37,795 nt of DNA from Pseudomonadota bacterium (GTDB lineage: Bacteria; Pseudomonadota; Gammaproteobacteria; Burkholderiales; Thiobacillaceae). The notes under the pieces are model-generated. The model was not told the origin of the DNA, made no database searches, and was given only the letters and a program-made list of their open reading frames with translations. This document shows positions 30,275-37,795 of this stretch, piece after piece. The stretch spans positions 1 to 37,795 of the forward strand of contig JAKBJA010000023.1 in NCBI GenBank assembly GCA_021836225.1, in the 5' to 3' direction. The position numbers were made by a program, and so were the translations under genes. The first letter of the stretch is position 1. Each line of letters opens with the position of its first letter.

Positions 30275-33200
30275 TCAGGCGAATCGTGCGCGCCAGCGCG
30301 TCAGCGCCGCTTCCATGCGCGCCATGCTCACATAGAAGGTGGGCGTGATGTAGAGCGTGAGGAACTGCGAGAACAGCAGCCCGCCGACCACCGCGATGCC
30401 GAGCGGGCGCCGCGCCTCGCCGCCGGCGCCGAAGCCGATCGCAATCGGGAGCGTGGCGAAGATCGCGGCGAAGGTGGTCATCATGATCGGGCGCAGACGC
30501 ACCTGGCAGGCCTCGACGATGGCGTCCTCGGCGCTCATGCCGGCACGCTGCCGGGTCAGCGCGAAGTCGATCATCATGATGCCGTTCTTCTTCACCAGGC
30601 CGACCAGCAGGATGATGCCGACGAAGCTGAAGATGTTGAGCTCCTCGTCCATCATCAGCAGCACCAGCAGCGCGCCGAAGCCGGCGAGCGGCAGCGCGGT
30701 GAGGATGGTGAGCGGGTGGCCGAGATGCTCGTACAGCACCGCCAGCACCATGTAGATGATGATGACGGTGAACAGCAGCAGCAGCGGCAGCTGTACGGTC
30801 GACTCCTGGAATTTCTGCGCGGCACCGGTGAGCTGCAGCGCCACCTCCGCCGGCACCACTTCCCGCGCCGCCTCCAGTGCGGTGCCCAGCGCGGCATCGA
30901 GCGAGGCGCCGGGCGCGAGGTTGAACGAGAGGGTGACGGCGGGCTGCTGGCCGTAGTGGTGCACCGCGATCGGGCCGACGCCCGCTTCCACCCGTGCCAC
31001 CGCGTCCAGCCGGGTGAGTCCGCCCGACGCGGTCTTCAGGGGAAGCTGGCCGATGATCGCCGGGTTCAGCTGCGCTTCGGGCAGCGCCTTGATGCTCACC
31101 ACGTACTGGTCACTGGCGCCGTAGATTTCGCTGATGCGGCGGCCACCCAGCGCGTCGTACAGGGTCTGCTGCACCTGCTGCGCAGTGATGCCGAGGCGTG
31201 CCGCCTCGATCGGATCGAGGCTGACGCGCAGTTCGGGATTGCGCAATTCGAGATTGCTGTTGACGTCCTCGATCAGCGGCACCGACACCAGCCGCTTTTC
31301 GACTGCGGCAGAAGCCGCCTTCAGCATGTCGAAATCGCCTGCAGTGAGGGTCAGCTGATAGTCGCTGCTGGACACCAGTGCACCGACGTTGATCGATGCC
31401 GGGTTCTGATACGTGACGTTGACGCCGCCGATCCTGCGCGTCGCCGCGCGCAGTTCGTCGATCACCGCATCCGCGCCGGGCCGCGTATTTCGCGGCGTCA
31501 GGCGGATCACCAGCCGCCCGACGTTGCCGCCGGTGACGCCGCCGCCGCCCTGCCCGGCCGAGGACATCAGGCCTTCGACCGCCGGGTGCTGCTGGACGAT
31601 GGACGCGAGCTGCTGCTGGCGCGTCGACAGCTCCTCGAACGGAATGCCTTCCGGATATTGCACGCTGGCGAAGATCATGCCGGAGTCGACCCGCGGGATG
31701 AAGCCCTGCCTGACCTGGCCGGCCAGCCAGACCATCGCGCCCAGCACCGCAACCGAAAACAGCAGCATCGCGCCGCGATGGCGCATCGACGCACGCAGGG
31801 TATCGCCATAAAAGCCGCGGAAGCGGTTGAAGCCGGCATCAAAGGCGCGCGACAGCGGATTGTTGAGCGGTTCGTGCACCAGGCCACGCGCGCACAGCAT
31901 CGGCGTCAGCGTCAGCGCCACCACGCCGGACAGCAGCACGGCGACGCCGATGCTGACCGCGAATTCCTGGAACAGCCGCCCGATCATGCCGCCCATGAAG
32001 AGAATCGGCAGGAACACGGCGGCGAGCGAGATCGTCATCGACAGCACGGTGAATCCGATCTCCTGCGCACCGTCGAGCGCCGCCTGCATGCGGGTCTTGC
32101 CCATGTCGAGATGGCGCGCGATGTTCTCGATCACCACCACCGCGTCGTCGACGACGAAGCCGATCGCCAGCGTGATCGCCATCAGCGACAGGTTGTTGAG
32201 GCTGTAGCCCGCCAGATGCATGAAGGCAAACGTGCCGAGCAGCGAGCTCGGCAGCACCAGCGCCGCGATCAGCGTCGCGCGCACATTGTGCAGGAAGGCG
32301 AAGATGACGAGGACCACCAGGGCCAGCGCGAGGATGAGCGTGAAATTGACCTCGTGCAGCGAATCCCTGACGAAGCGCGAGCGGTCGGAATGCACCTGCA
32401 GGCGGACACCGTCGGGCAATTCTTCCTCGATCTGCGGCAGCATCGCGCGGATGCGCTCGGCGACTTTGACCGTGTTCGCGCCCGGCTGGCGCTGCACCGC
32501 CAGCACGATCGCGCGGGTGCCGTTGTACCAGGTGCGGCGTTTGTCGTCCTCGACGCCGTCCTCGGCGCGGCCGAGATCCTTCACCCGGAGCGCGGTGCCG
32601 TCGTGGTAGGCGACGATGATGTCGCCGAAATCCTTGGCGTTGGCGAGCGCCACCGGCGCCTTCACCGTGTAGGCGCGTGTGGCGCCGTCCAGCGTGCCGG
32701 ACGGCAGGTTGGCGTTGGCCGTCTGCACCTTCTGGATGACGTCGGCAAAGGTGAGGCCGCGCGCCTGCAGTTTGGCGGGGTCGAGATACAGCCGCAGCGC
32801 GTATTTCTGCGAGCCGAACACCAGCACCTGCGCCACGCCGGACAGGCTGGACAGCCGCTGCGCCACGCGCGAATCGGCGATGGCGTCGAGCTCGGTCAAG
32901 GGCAGGCGCTCGGCCGACAGCGCCAGATACAGGATGGGCGAATCCGCCGGATTGATCTTTCGCAGCTGCGGCGGGTCCATCCCCTGCGGCAGGTTGCGCG
33001 CCGCCTGCGCGATCGCGGTCTGGACGTCCTGCGCGGCGGCATCGATGTCGCGCCCGAGTTCGAACTGCAGGGTGATGCTGGTCGAGCCCTGGCTCGACTG
33101 CGAACTCATCGATTCGATCCCGGCCACCGTCGCCAGCTGCCGCTCCAGCGGCGTCGCCACGGTGTTGCCCATGGTTTCCGGGTTGGCCCCGGGCAACGAG

Positions 33201-33346
33201 GCGCTGATCCGCAGCGTGGGGAAATCCACCTGCGGCAGGTCGTTCACCGGCAGCTGCGTGTAGGCGAGCGCGCCGAACAGCGCCATCGCCAGCACCAGCA
33301 TCAGGGTGGCGACCGGGCGTTCGATGAACAGCCGCGACAGATTCAT
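30275..33346 (-). CDS. RND efflux pump inner-membrane transporter (MdtB/MdtC-like)
   Basis: A 1023-residue proton-driven multidrug pump with 12 membrane helices. The N-terminus (SRLFIERPVATLMLVLAMAL, then VDFPTLRISASLPGANPETM) and the porter segments match the MdtC/MuxB group of hydrophobe/amphiphile efflux RND proteins. Two periplasmic loops follow TM1 and TM7. TM4 carries the proton-relay Asp pair in GFVVDDAVVVIEN. The C-terminal half repeats the fold with VGIILLVGLVKKNGIMMIDF. ATG 33346 overlaps the membrane-fusion gene stop as ATGA, so it is translationally coupled to it. It works with that protein and the outer-membrane factor upstream. Substrate is unknown. Confidence 0.95.
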   Translation of the reverse strand: MNLSRLFIERPVATLMLVLAMALFGALAYTQLPVNDLPQVDFPTLRISASLPGANPETMGNTVATPLERQLATVAGIESMSSQSSQGSTSITLQFELGRDIDAAAQDVQTAIAQAARNLPQGMDPPQLRKINPADSPILYLALSAERLPLTELDAIADSRVAQRLSSLSGVAQVLVFGSQKYALRLYLDPAKLQARGLTFADVIQKVQTANANLPSGTLDGATRAYTVKAPVALANAKDFGDIIVAYHDGTALRVKDLGRAEDGVEDDKRRTWYNGTRAIVLAVQRQPGANTVKVAERIRAMLPQIEEELPDGVRLQVHSDRSRFVRDSLHEVNFTLILALALVVLVIFAFLHNVRATLIAALVLPSSLLGTFAFMHLAGYSLNNLSLMAITLAIGFVVDDAVVVIENIARHLDMGKTRMQAALDGAQEIGFTVLSMTISLAAVFLPILFMGGMIGRLFQEFAVSIGVAVLLSGVVALTLTPMLCARGLVHEPLNNPLSRAFDAGFNRFRGFYGDTLRASMRHRGAMLLFSVAVLGAMVWLAGQVRQGFIPRVDSGMIFASVQYPEGIPFEELSTRQQQLASIVQQHPAVEGLMSSAGQGGGGVTGGNVGRLVIRLTPRNTRPGADAVIDELRAATRRIGGVNVTYQNPASINVGALVSSSDYQLTLTAGDFDMLKAASAAVEKRLVSVPLIEDVNSNLELRNPELRVSLDPIEAARLGITAQQVQQTLYDALGGRRISEIYGASDQYVVSIKALPEAQLNPAIIGQLPLKTASGGLTRLDAVARVEAGVGPIAVHHYGQQPAVTLSFNLAPGASLDAALGTALEAAREVVPAEVALQLTGAAQKFQESTVQLPLLLLFTVIIIYMVLAVLYEHLGHPLTILTALPLAGFGALLVLLMMDEELNIFSFVGIILLVGLVKKNGIMMIDFALTRQRAGMSAEDAIVEACQVRLRPIMMTTFAAIFATLPIAIGFGAGGEARRPLGIAVVGGLLFSQFLTLYITPTFYVSMARMEAALTRWRARFA

Positions 33347-34458
33347 CGGCGCGCGCTTTCGAGCGTGACCGGGTTGCCCGCCTTGAGACGCTGCGGAATC
33401 TCGATCAGCACCGGCTCGCCTGCGCGCAGGTCGCCCTCCACCATCTGCTCGCCATCGAGGCTGCGGATCAGTTCGACCGACTGAATCACCGCCCTGCCAT
33501 CGCGCACGACATAGACATAGGCACCTTCCTGGGCATGCTGCAGCGCCGCCTCGGGCACCACCCTGGCATCCGGCAAGGCGCCCAGCAGCAGGCGCACCCG
33601 CACGCCCTGTCCCGACAGCAGAGCAGGCGGCGACGCCTTCAGCCGCACCTTGATCGGAACCGCGCCGGTGGCGGCGTCGATCTGCGAATCGACGAACACC
33701 AGTTCGCCCTGCGCCTGCACCGTGCGGTCCACGTCATGGAAAACCTCGGCCGTCACCTTGCCTTGCGCGCGGGCTGCCGCCAGTTCCGGCCAGTCCTGCT
33801 GGGCCACGCTGGCGCGCACGTCGAGTGCGCCGGGCGCGATCAGCGTGGTCAGCGGCTCGCCGCCCGCCTGCACCAGACTGCCCGCACGGATGCCGATGCG
33901 GCCGACGCGCCCGGCGATCGGCGCGCGAATCTGTGCATACTCCACATCAAGTCGCGCCGACTCCATCTCGGCGCGGGCCGTACCGGCACGCGCACGCGCG
34001 GTTTCCAGCGCCACCTGGGCGTCGTCGAATTCCTGGCGGCTGATATAGCCCAACTGCATCAGCGGGGCGAGGCGTTCCAGTTTTTTCTCCGCCTCGGCGG
34101 TCTCGGCGAGTGCGCCGGTCAGGATGGCCCGGCTCTGCGCGATGCGCGCCTGTGCAGGACGCGCATCCAGGCTGAACAGAAGCTGCCCGACGCGCACGGC
34201 ATCGCCTTCCTGCACATGCTGCTTCAGCACCGTGCCGCTCACCTGGGCGACGACTGCAACCTGCTGGGCCGCTTCCAGCGTGCCGGGCAGGTCGATCACC
34301 CGCGGAAAATCGCGTACCGCCACCGGCACGGTTTTCACGCTCAGGGCACGGTCTCCACCGCCCTTCCTGGCGTCACCTGCCTGCTGGGTCTGGATGCGGT
34401 ACACCACGCCGGCAACCAGGGCCAGCACGATGACGAGGAGAAGAATGCGCAGTTTCAT
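33343..34458 (-). CDS. RND membrane-fusion (periplasmic adaptor) protein
   Basis: A 371-residue periplasmic adaptor anchored by an N-terminal hydrophobic segment (MKLRILLLVIVLALVAGVVY). Then come a barrel-sandwich hybrid/lipoyl part (VVAQVSGTVLKQHVQEGDAV), a long alpha-hairpin (residues ~100-160), the second lipoyl half (IRAPIAGRVGRIGIRAGSLV) and beta-barrel and membrane-proximal domains. I start at 34458 because the frame upstream, open for 24 codons, lies in the outer-membrane factor gene. Its ATG overlaps that gene's TGA (ATGA) and its own TGA overlaps the pump's ATG, so all three are coupled. It links pump to outer-membrane channel. Confidence 0.95.
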   Translation of the reverse strand: MKLRILLLVIVLALVAGVVYRIQTQQAGDARKGGGDRALSVKTVPVAVRDFPRVIDLPGTLEAAQQVAVVAQVSGTVLKQHVQEGDAVRVGQLLFSLDARPAQARIAQSRAILTGALAETAEAEKKLERLAPLMQLGYISRQEFDDAQVALETARARAGTARAEMESARLDVEYAQIRAPIAGRVGRIGIRAGSLVQAGGEPLTTLIAPGALDVRASVAQQDWPELAAARAQGKVTAEVFHDVDRTVQAQGELVFVDSQIDAATGAVPIKVRLKASPPALLSGQGVRVRLLLGALPDARVVPEAALQHAQEGAYVYVVRDGRAVIQSVELIRSLDGEQMVEGDLRAGEPVLIEIPQRLKAGNPVTLESARR

Positions 34459-35861
34459 GGTGGGTTCGCGGAAGTGACGGGGGGCAAACGGCCCAGTGCG
34501 TGATTCAAACGGGAAAACGCCGCGAGCCATTCAGAATCGGCCTGGGCGGCACTTTGCCTCGCACGCGCGAGCGCAGCCTGCGCGGTCAGGAGTTCGAGCA
34601 GGCTGCCGACGCCTGCCTTGTAGCGCGCCTCGGCCGCCTGGGCCGATTCGCTGGCGCTGTCGAACTGCACCGCCACGCCCTCGCGCTGCGCCTGTGCGTG
34701 GAGCACATCGTGATAGGCCTCGACGACCGCACGCGCAACCAGACTGCGCTGCGACTCGGCTTCGGCCTGCAGACGTTCGGCATCACGTTCGGCGGCGCGC
34801 GCCTGGGCCGCCAGTCGCCCGCCGTCGAACAGCGGCACCGACAGGTTCACTCCGGCGCTGTAGGTGGTCGACGGCACCCGGTCATCTTCCAGGAAGAAAG
34901 TGCGGCCGGTATTGGCCACCAGCGACAGGCTCGGCCAGCGCGACGCGCGCGCGCGTTCGGCCTCCAGGCGCGCACTCGCCGCTGCGGCTTGCAGGGCTTG
35001 CAGGTCAGGGCGCTGGCGCTGTGCTTCAGCCAGCAGATCCGCCAGCAATGTGCTGGCTTCAAGCGCAGTCGGCGGCACGATCTCCCACTCGATCACCAGC
35101 GCCTGCGTCTGCGCGATGCCCGCCGCCTGCTTCAGTGCCGCTTCTGCCTTGGCCTGGTCGCGCTGCGCAGCCTGCCGTGCGAGCGTCGCCTCGGCCAGTG
35201 CCGCGCGTGCGCGCAACTGGTCGGCGCGCGAGACCAGCCCACCGCGCAGTTGCACGTCGGCCGCGTCGAGACTGGCGCGCAAGGAGATTTCCAGTTGCGC
35301 CAGTGCTTCGACCTGCGCCTTTGCTCCCAGCAGCGCAAAGTGGGCCGCCTCGACTTCGGCGATAACGTTCTGCAGGGTGCGGTTGTTGCTCAGCAGGCTG
35401 GCGATGAGCTGGTAGCGCTGGGCGTCGATGCTGGCTGCGCGGGCGCCGAAATCGTAGAGCACATAGGCGAGAGTGAGGCTGGGACCGTAACGATGGAGCG
35501 TCGGCACCGATGCTCCGGAACTGGACAGTGCACGGCTCTGGGTGAAATTGAATTGCCCGGTGAGCATCGGCCAGTTGGCAGCGGTGGCTGCATCCAGCCG
35601 TGCCGCTTCGGCCTGGATACCGAGCCAGGCTGCGCGCGATTCAGGCCGCGCGCGCAGCGCATGTTCGGTCAGCGCGGACAGGCTGCCGAAACGAACGGGG
35701 GCGTCCTGCATGACTGCCGACTGCGGTCGTTCTGGCAGCGCATCGAGCTGCAGCCAGAACGCACCGGGACGCTCAGGGAAATCGAGCGCAGCTGCATGGC
35801 CCCACGACGGCCAGAGCGCAAGCGATGCGCACAACAGGAGACGATGCGGAATGGGCTTCAA
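34455..35861 (-). CDS. TolC-like outer-membrane factor (efflux channel)
   Basis: A 468-residue outer-membrane protein. The TTG at 35861 begins Met-Lys-Pro-Ile-Pro-His-Arg-Leu, followed by a signal peptide (LLLCASLALWPSWGHA|AALD). Two repeats of the TolC coiled-coil (OEP) domain follow: ESRAAWLGIQAEAARLDAAT with LTLAYVLYDFGARAASIDAQ, and then SAGVNLSVPLFDGGRLAAQA near residue 330, each ending in an F/DxG strand. The end (ARYKAGVGSLLELLTAQAAL) is typical. No ATG suits this frame, because the earlier in-frame Met lies 40 codons up in sequence without coding character, so a TTG start is preferred although no clear Shine-Dalgarno precedes it. First gene of the efflux operon. Confidence 0.9.
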   Translation of the reverse strand: MKPIPHRLLLCASLALWPSWGHAAALDFPERPGAFWLQLDALPERPQSAVMQDAPVRFGSLSALTEHALRARPESRAAWLGIQAEAARLDAATAANWPMLTGQFNFTQSRALSSSGASVPTLHRYGPSLTLAYVLYDFGARAASIDAQRYQLIASLLSNNRTLQNVIAEVEAAHFALLGAKAQVEALAQLEISLRASLDAADVQLRGGLVSRADQLRARAALAEATLARQAAQRDQAKAEAALKQAAGIAQTQALVIEWEIVPPTALEASTLLADLLAEAQRQRPDLQALQAAAASARLEAERARASRWPSLSLVANTGRTFFLEDDRVPSTTYSAGVNLSVPLFDGGRLAAQARAAERDAERLQAEAESQRSLVARAVVEAYHDVLHAQAQREGVAVQFDSASESAQAAEARYKAGVGSLLELLTAQAALARARQSAAQADSEWLAAFSRLNHALGRLPPVTSANPP

Positions 35862-35948
35862 GATAAGGCGATTGTAAGCGAGTCTCAAATCCGGCTGTGT
35901 AGCGCGTATGCGAGTTCCGGCTTCGCACGAGCCTGGAAATTGGGCGAG

Positions 35949-35979
35949 CATGCCCTGTCTGGCCGGCGGGCCAGGCATG
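35949..35979. other. Stem-loop in the tolC-phoX divergent gap
   Basis: CATGC (35949-35953) pairs with GCATG (35975-35979), and inside it CTGGCC (35959-35964) pairs with GGCCAG (35969-35974) around GGCG, with a 5-nt bulge on one side. The gap 35862-36140 otherwise holds no gene. The structure could be a leader element of either divergent transcript; it lacks a T-run. Confidence 0.3.
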
Positions 35980-36140
35980 AGCTGGAAGAACCAGATATAT
36001 CCTGCTGGCTGAAATATGCATGACACAAGGGATCGATAGGATGCCTCGTGTACCGGGTCGACTGAGTGTGGCGTCGAGGGAAACCTGAAAACGCTGCGAC
36101 CGGCACAACCTCCATTCATGCTTCCAAAGGGAACTCCACC

Positions 36141-37529
36141 ATGATGCTCAAGAAACTCTCGCTCGCCATCGGCCTGGTCCTGGCCGGGTCCACGGCCTTC
36201 GCCGGCGGCACCTCCTTCGAAGACTTCACCCCCCTGGTCGGCGATACGGTTGCAGGATCGCTGCCCGAGTCCGCCCCCTTCGTGCTGTCCTCGCCGCACT
36301 TCAGCCAGATCAACATCGCTACCCGCGACATCACCCAGGCCAAGCGCTTCGACAGCGGCAACTGGGACATGCACACCGTGAACGAGAGCGGCCCCGAAGC
36401 CGGCCGCTTCCTGTTCACCGTGTTCGAAACCGGCCAGGCCGGCATCCAGCGCACCGACCTGCGCACCATGCAGACCGAAACCATCTGGCACAGCCCGTCC
36501 GTCGCCCCCGCACTGGACAGCCACAAATCCTTCGACGCTTCGCGCTGGACCCCCTGGGGCAGCTTCCTGACCGCCGAAGAGTCCTGGAGCGACCCGGCTG
36601 CCGTCCCCACCAGCCACTATGGCCGCCTGTTCGAAGTGGTCAACCCGCTGGCCGCCCCCGCCGACATCGTGATCAAGCACCGCGACATCCTGCCGCGCGT
36701 CTCGCACGAAGGCCTGGCGTTCGACAAGAAGAACAACCTGTACTTCATCGACGAGCGCAACGACAGCCACATCTTCAAGTTCACCTCGGCCAACCCGCAG
36801 GCCGACAACGGCGACGACTTCTTCGCCGCCGGCCAGACCTTCGTGCTGCGCGTGGGCGACGGCACGGTTGAAGAAGCCACCGGCGCCGCCACCTGGGTTC
36901 CGCTGACCGACGTCAATGGCGTTGCCCTGCCGGGCGCCGTGATCGTCACCGATCCCAATGGCCTGACCGCGATCGACGGCCGCGCCACGCCGAATCTGCC
37001 CGCCTTCCTGGGCACCAACTTCGACCGCCCCGAAGATCTGGAAGTCAAGACCCTGAAAAACGGCAAGCAGATGCTGTTCGTGGCGACCACCACCAACCAC
37101 AAGGTGTTCTCGATCGACCTGCGCAACGACACGGTCAAGCTGTTCGCCAGTCGCGACACGCTGGACATGGCCACCGGCGCGCCCGTCGGCAGCGCCTTCA
37201 AGAGCCCCGACAACCTGGCGATCGACGCCGACGGCAACATCTACATCGTCGAAGACCAGCCGGGCGGCTTCGAGGACACCTGGTTCGCCAAGGACGACGA
37301 CAATGACGGCGTCGCCGAAGCCGTCGGCAAGTGGGCCAGCCTGACGACCGTCGGCGCCGAGGCTACCGGCCTGTACTTCGACCCCTTCAAGTCGAACACC
37401 GCCTACATCAACGTGCAGCACCCCGCCAGCAAGGTCGATCGCACCATCATGATCACCACGCCTTGCCAGAAGACGAAAGGCGACAATGGCCACCACTATG
37501 GCCATGACAAAGGTCACGACAAGGACTGA
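36141..37529 (+). CDS. Secreted PhoX/DUF839-like protein
   Basis: A 462-residue exported protein of the PhoX (DUF839) beta-propeller type. The signal peptide is Sec-like (MLKKLSLAIGLVLAGSTAFA) with no twin Arg, whereas PhoX phosphatases are usually Tat-exported. Family marks: SRWTPWGSFLTAEESW (residues 134-149), ILPRVSHEGLAFDKKNNLYF, FDRPEDLEVKTLKNGK and FKSPDNLAIDADGNIYIVED. The usual TCEE of PhoX reads T-A-E-E here (Ala145) and no Cys occurs before the C-terminus, so the Cys metal ligand seems lost. The C-terminus is rich in His/Asp/Lys (GHHYGHDKGHDKD). ATG 36141 (then ATG 36144) has AAAGGGAA upstream. It could be a phosphatase, a calcium-binding propeller or an inactive relative. A strong terminator follows. 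Confidence 0.82.
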   Translation: MMLKKLSLAIGLVLAGSTAFAGGTSFEDFTPLVGDTVAGSLPESAPFVLSSPHFSQINIATRDITQAKRFDSGNWDMHTVNESGPEAGRFLFTVFETGQAGIQRTDLRTMQTETIWHSPSVAPALDSHKSFDASRWTPWGSFLTAEESWSDPAAVPTSHYGRLFEVVNPLAAPADIVIKHRDILPRVSHEGLAFDKKNNLYFIDERNDSHIFKFTSANPQADNGDDFFAAGQTFVLRVGDGTVEEATGAATWVPLTDVNGVALPGAVIVTDPNGLTAIDGRATPNLPAFLGTNFDRPEDLEVKTLKNGKQMLFVATTTNHKVFSIDLRNDTVKLFASRDTLDMATGAPVGSAFKSPDNLAIDADGNIYIVEDQPGGFEDTWFAKDDDNDGVAEAVGKWASLTTVGAEATGLYFDPFKSNTAYINVQHPASKVDRTIMITTPCQKTKGDNGHHYGHDKGHDKD

Positions 37530-37590
37530 ATGAGGCGGCCCTGAACAGGGCTTCCGCCTGTCGTCGGCTAGTTTGACGGCAGTTGATCAC

Positions 37591-37621
37591 GCCCCGCTGG
37601 CGCAAGCCAGCGGGGCTTTTT
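37591..37621 (+). terminator. Rho-independent terminator after the PhoX-like gene
   Basis: A perfect 11-bp stem GCCCCGCTGGC / GCCAGCGGGGC with loop GCAA, followed by TTTTT. It is 61 nt after the stop and may also serve the convergent minus-strand gene, whose stop lies at 37690. Confidence 0.93.
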
Positions 37622-37689
37622 CATGTACCAAACACGGCAGCCTGTCTAACACGTCACCACACCGAAAACGCGCGGAATCGCGCCCGGAG

Positions 37690-37795
37690 TCAGAGTTCGG
37701 AAAACAGATACGCCAGCAACGCGACGCCCAGCAGCACCACCGACAGGTTCATCGCGATGCCCGACCAGGTGCAATAGCGCACCGGAATTTCAACC
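37690..37795 (-). CDS. Membrane protein, C-terminal end only (window edge)
   Basis: On the minus strand the frame is open from the window edge to TGA at 37692-37690, giving 34 C-terminal residues: polar VEIPVRYCTWSGIAM, then a hydrophobic helix NLSVVLLGVALLAYLFSEL. It is probably the tail of an inner-membrane protein. The family cannot be recognised from this piece. It converges on the PhoX-like gene, and the hairpin at 37591-37616 read on this strand may terminate it. Confidence 0.5.
   Translation of the reverse strand, partial: VEIPVRYCTWSGIAMNLSVVLLGVALLAYLFSEL

Noticed and set aside
30227..33484. 1085-codon plus-strand frame opposite the RND pump
   Set aside because: Shadow of the pump, His/Arg/Gln-rich, no domains, and it crosses from the pump into the adaptor gene.
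35862..37517. Upstream extension of the TolC-like frame (to 1020 residues)
   Set aside because: The added part lies antisense to the PhoX-like gene and has no homologous character; the signal peptide begins at the TTG at 35861.

Overview
The window is high-GC bacterial DNA with compact, mostly operonic genes. Gene content (assimilatory nitrate and nitrite reductases, rubrerythrin with rubredoxin, a mercury operon, an RND pump, several metal ATPases) and protein style suggest a betaproteobacterium, perhaps a Thiobacillus-like chemolithotroph. That assignment is inference; no rRNA or other taxonomic marker is present. No tRNA, rRNA, CRISPR array, insertion sequence or phage gene was recognised.

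Layout. (a) 1-4141, plus strand: the 3' part of an ACR3-like permease, a P1B-4-type metal ATPase and an EamA-family transporter with a His-rich tail, packed as one operon. (b) 4219-4668, minus: a small membrane protein preceded by what looks like the broken 3' end of a CorC/HlyC gene. (c) 4741-11576, minus: nitrate assimilation, in transcription order nasA, an unannotated 45-residue ORF, a trpD2/ybiB-like gene, nirB and nirD. Sigma-54-type -24/-12 sites lie upstream of both nasA and nirB, and an NtrC-like dyad lies about 110 bp upstream of the predicted nirB start. (d) 11755-13468, minus: two genes of unknown function. (e) 13658-18462: a P2-type cation ATPase (minus), then an Hsp20 chaperone and a CorC/HlyC-type protein (plus). 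(f) 18681-24367, plus: a Crp/Fnr regulator with an FNR-like recognition helix, an FNR-like palindrome, an 898-residue outer-membrane protein that appears to hold three beta-barrels, and three secreted proteins, two of them low-complexity (Lys/Gly and His/Gly/Ser rich). I regard this as the most novel block. (g) 24386-28239: queD, then a mer locus (merR divergent from merT-merP-merA) followed by a remnant of a second merT, a second merP and a small Cys-rich gene. (h) 28240-30126, minus: rubrerythrin, rubredoxin and a rubredoxin reductase-like flavoprotein, a plausible peroxide-detoxifying chain, behind a repeat-rich promoter region. (i) 30275-35861, minus: an outer-membrane factor, membrane-fusion protein and RND pump joined by ATGA overlaps. 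(j) 36141-37529, plus: a secreted PhoX/DUF839-like protein with a strong terminator, then the 3' end of a minus-strand membrane protein at the window edge.

The overall theme is metal and oxidative stress handling plus nitrogen assimilation. Signs of genome rearrangement are the truncated corC remnant beside the metal operon and the partial second mer module. Calls rest on reading motifs by eye; no database search was run.
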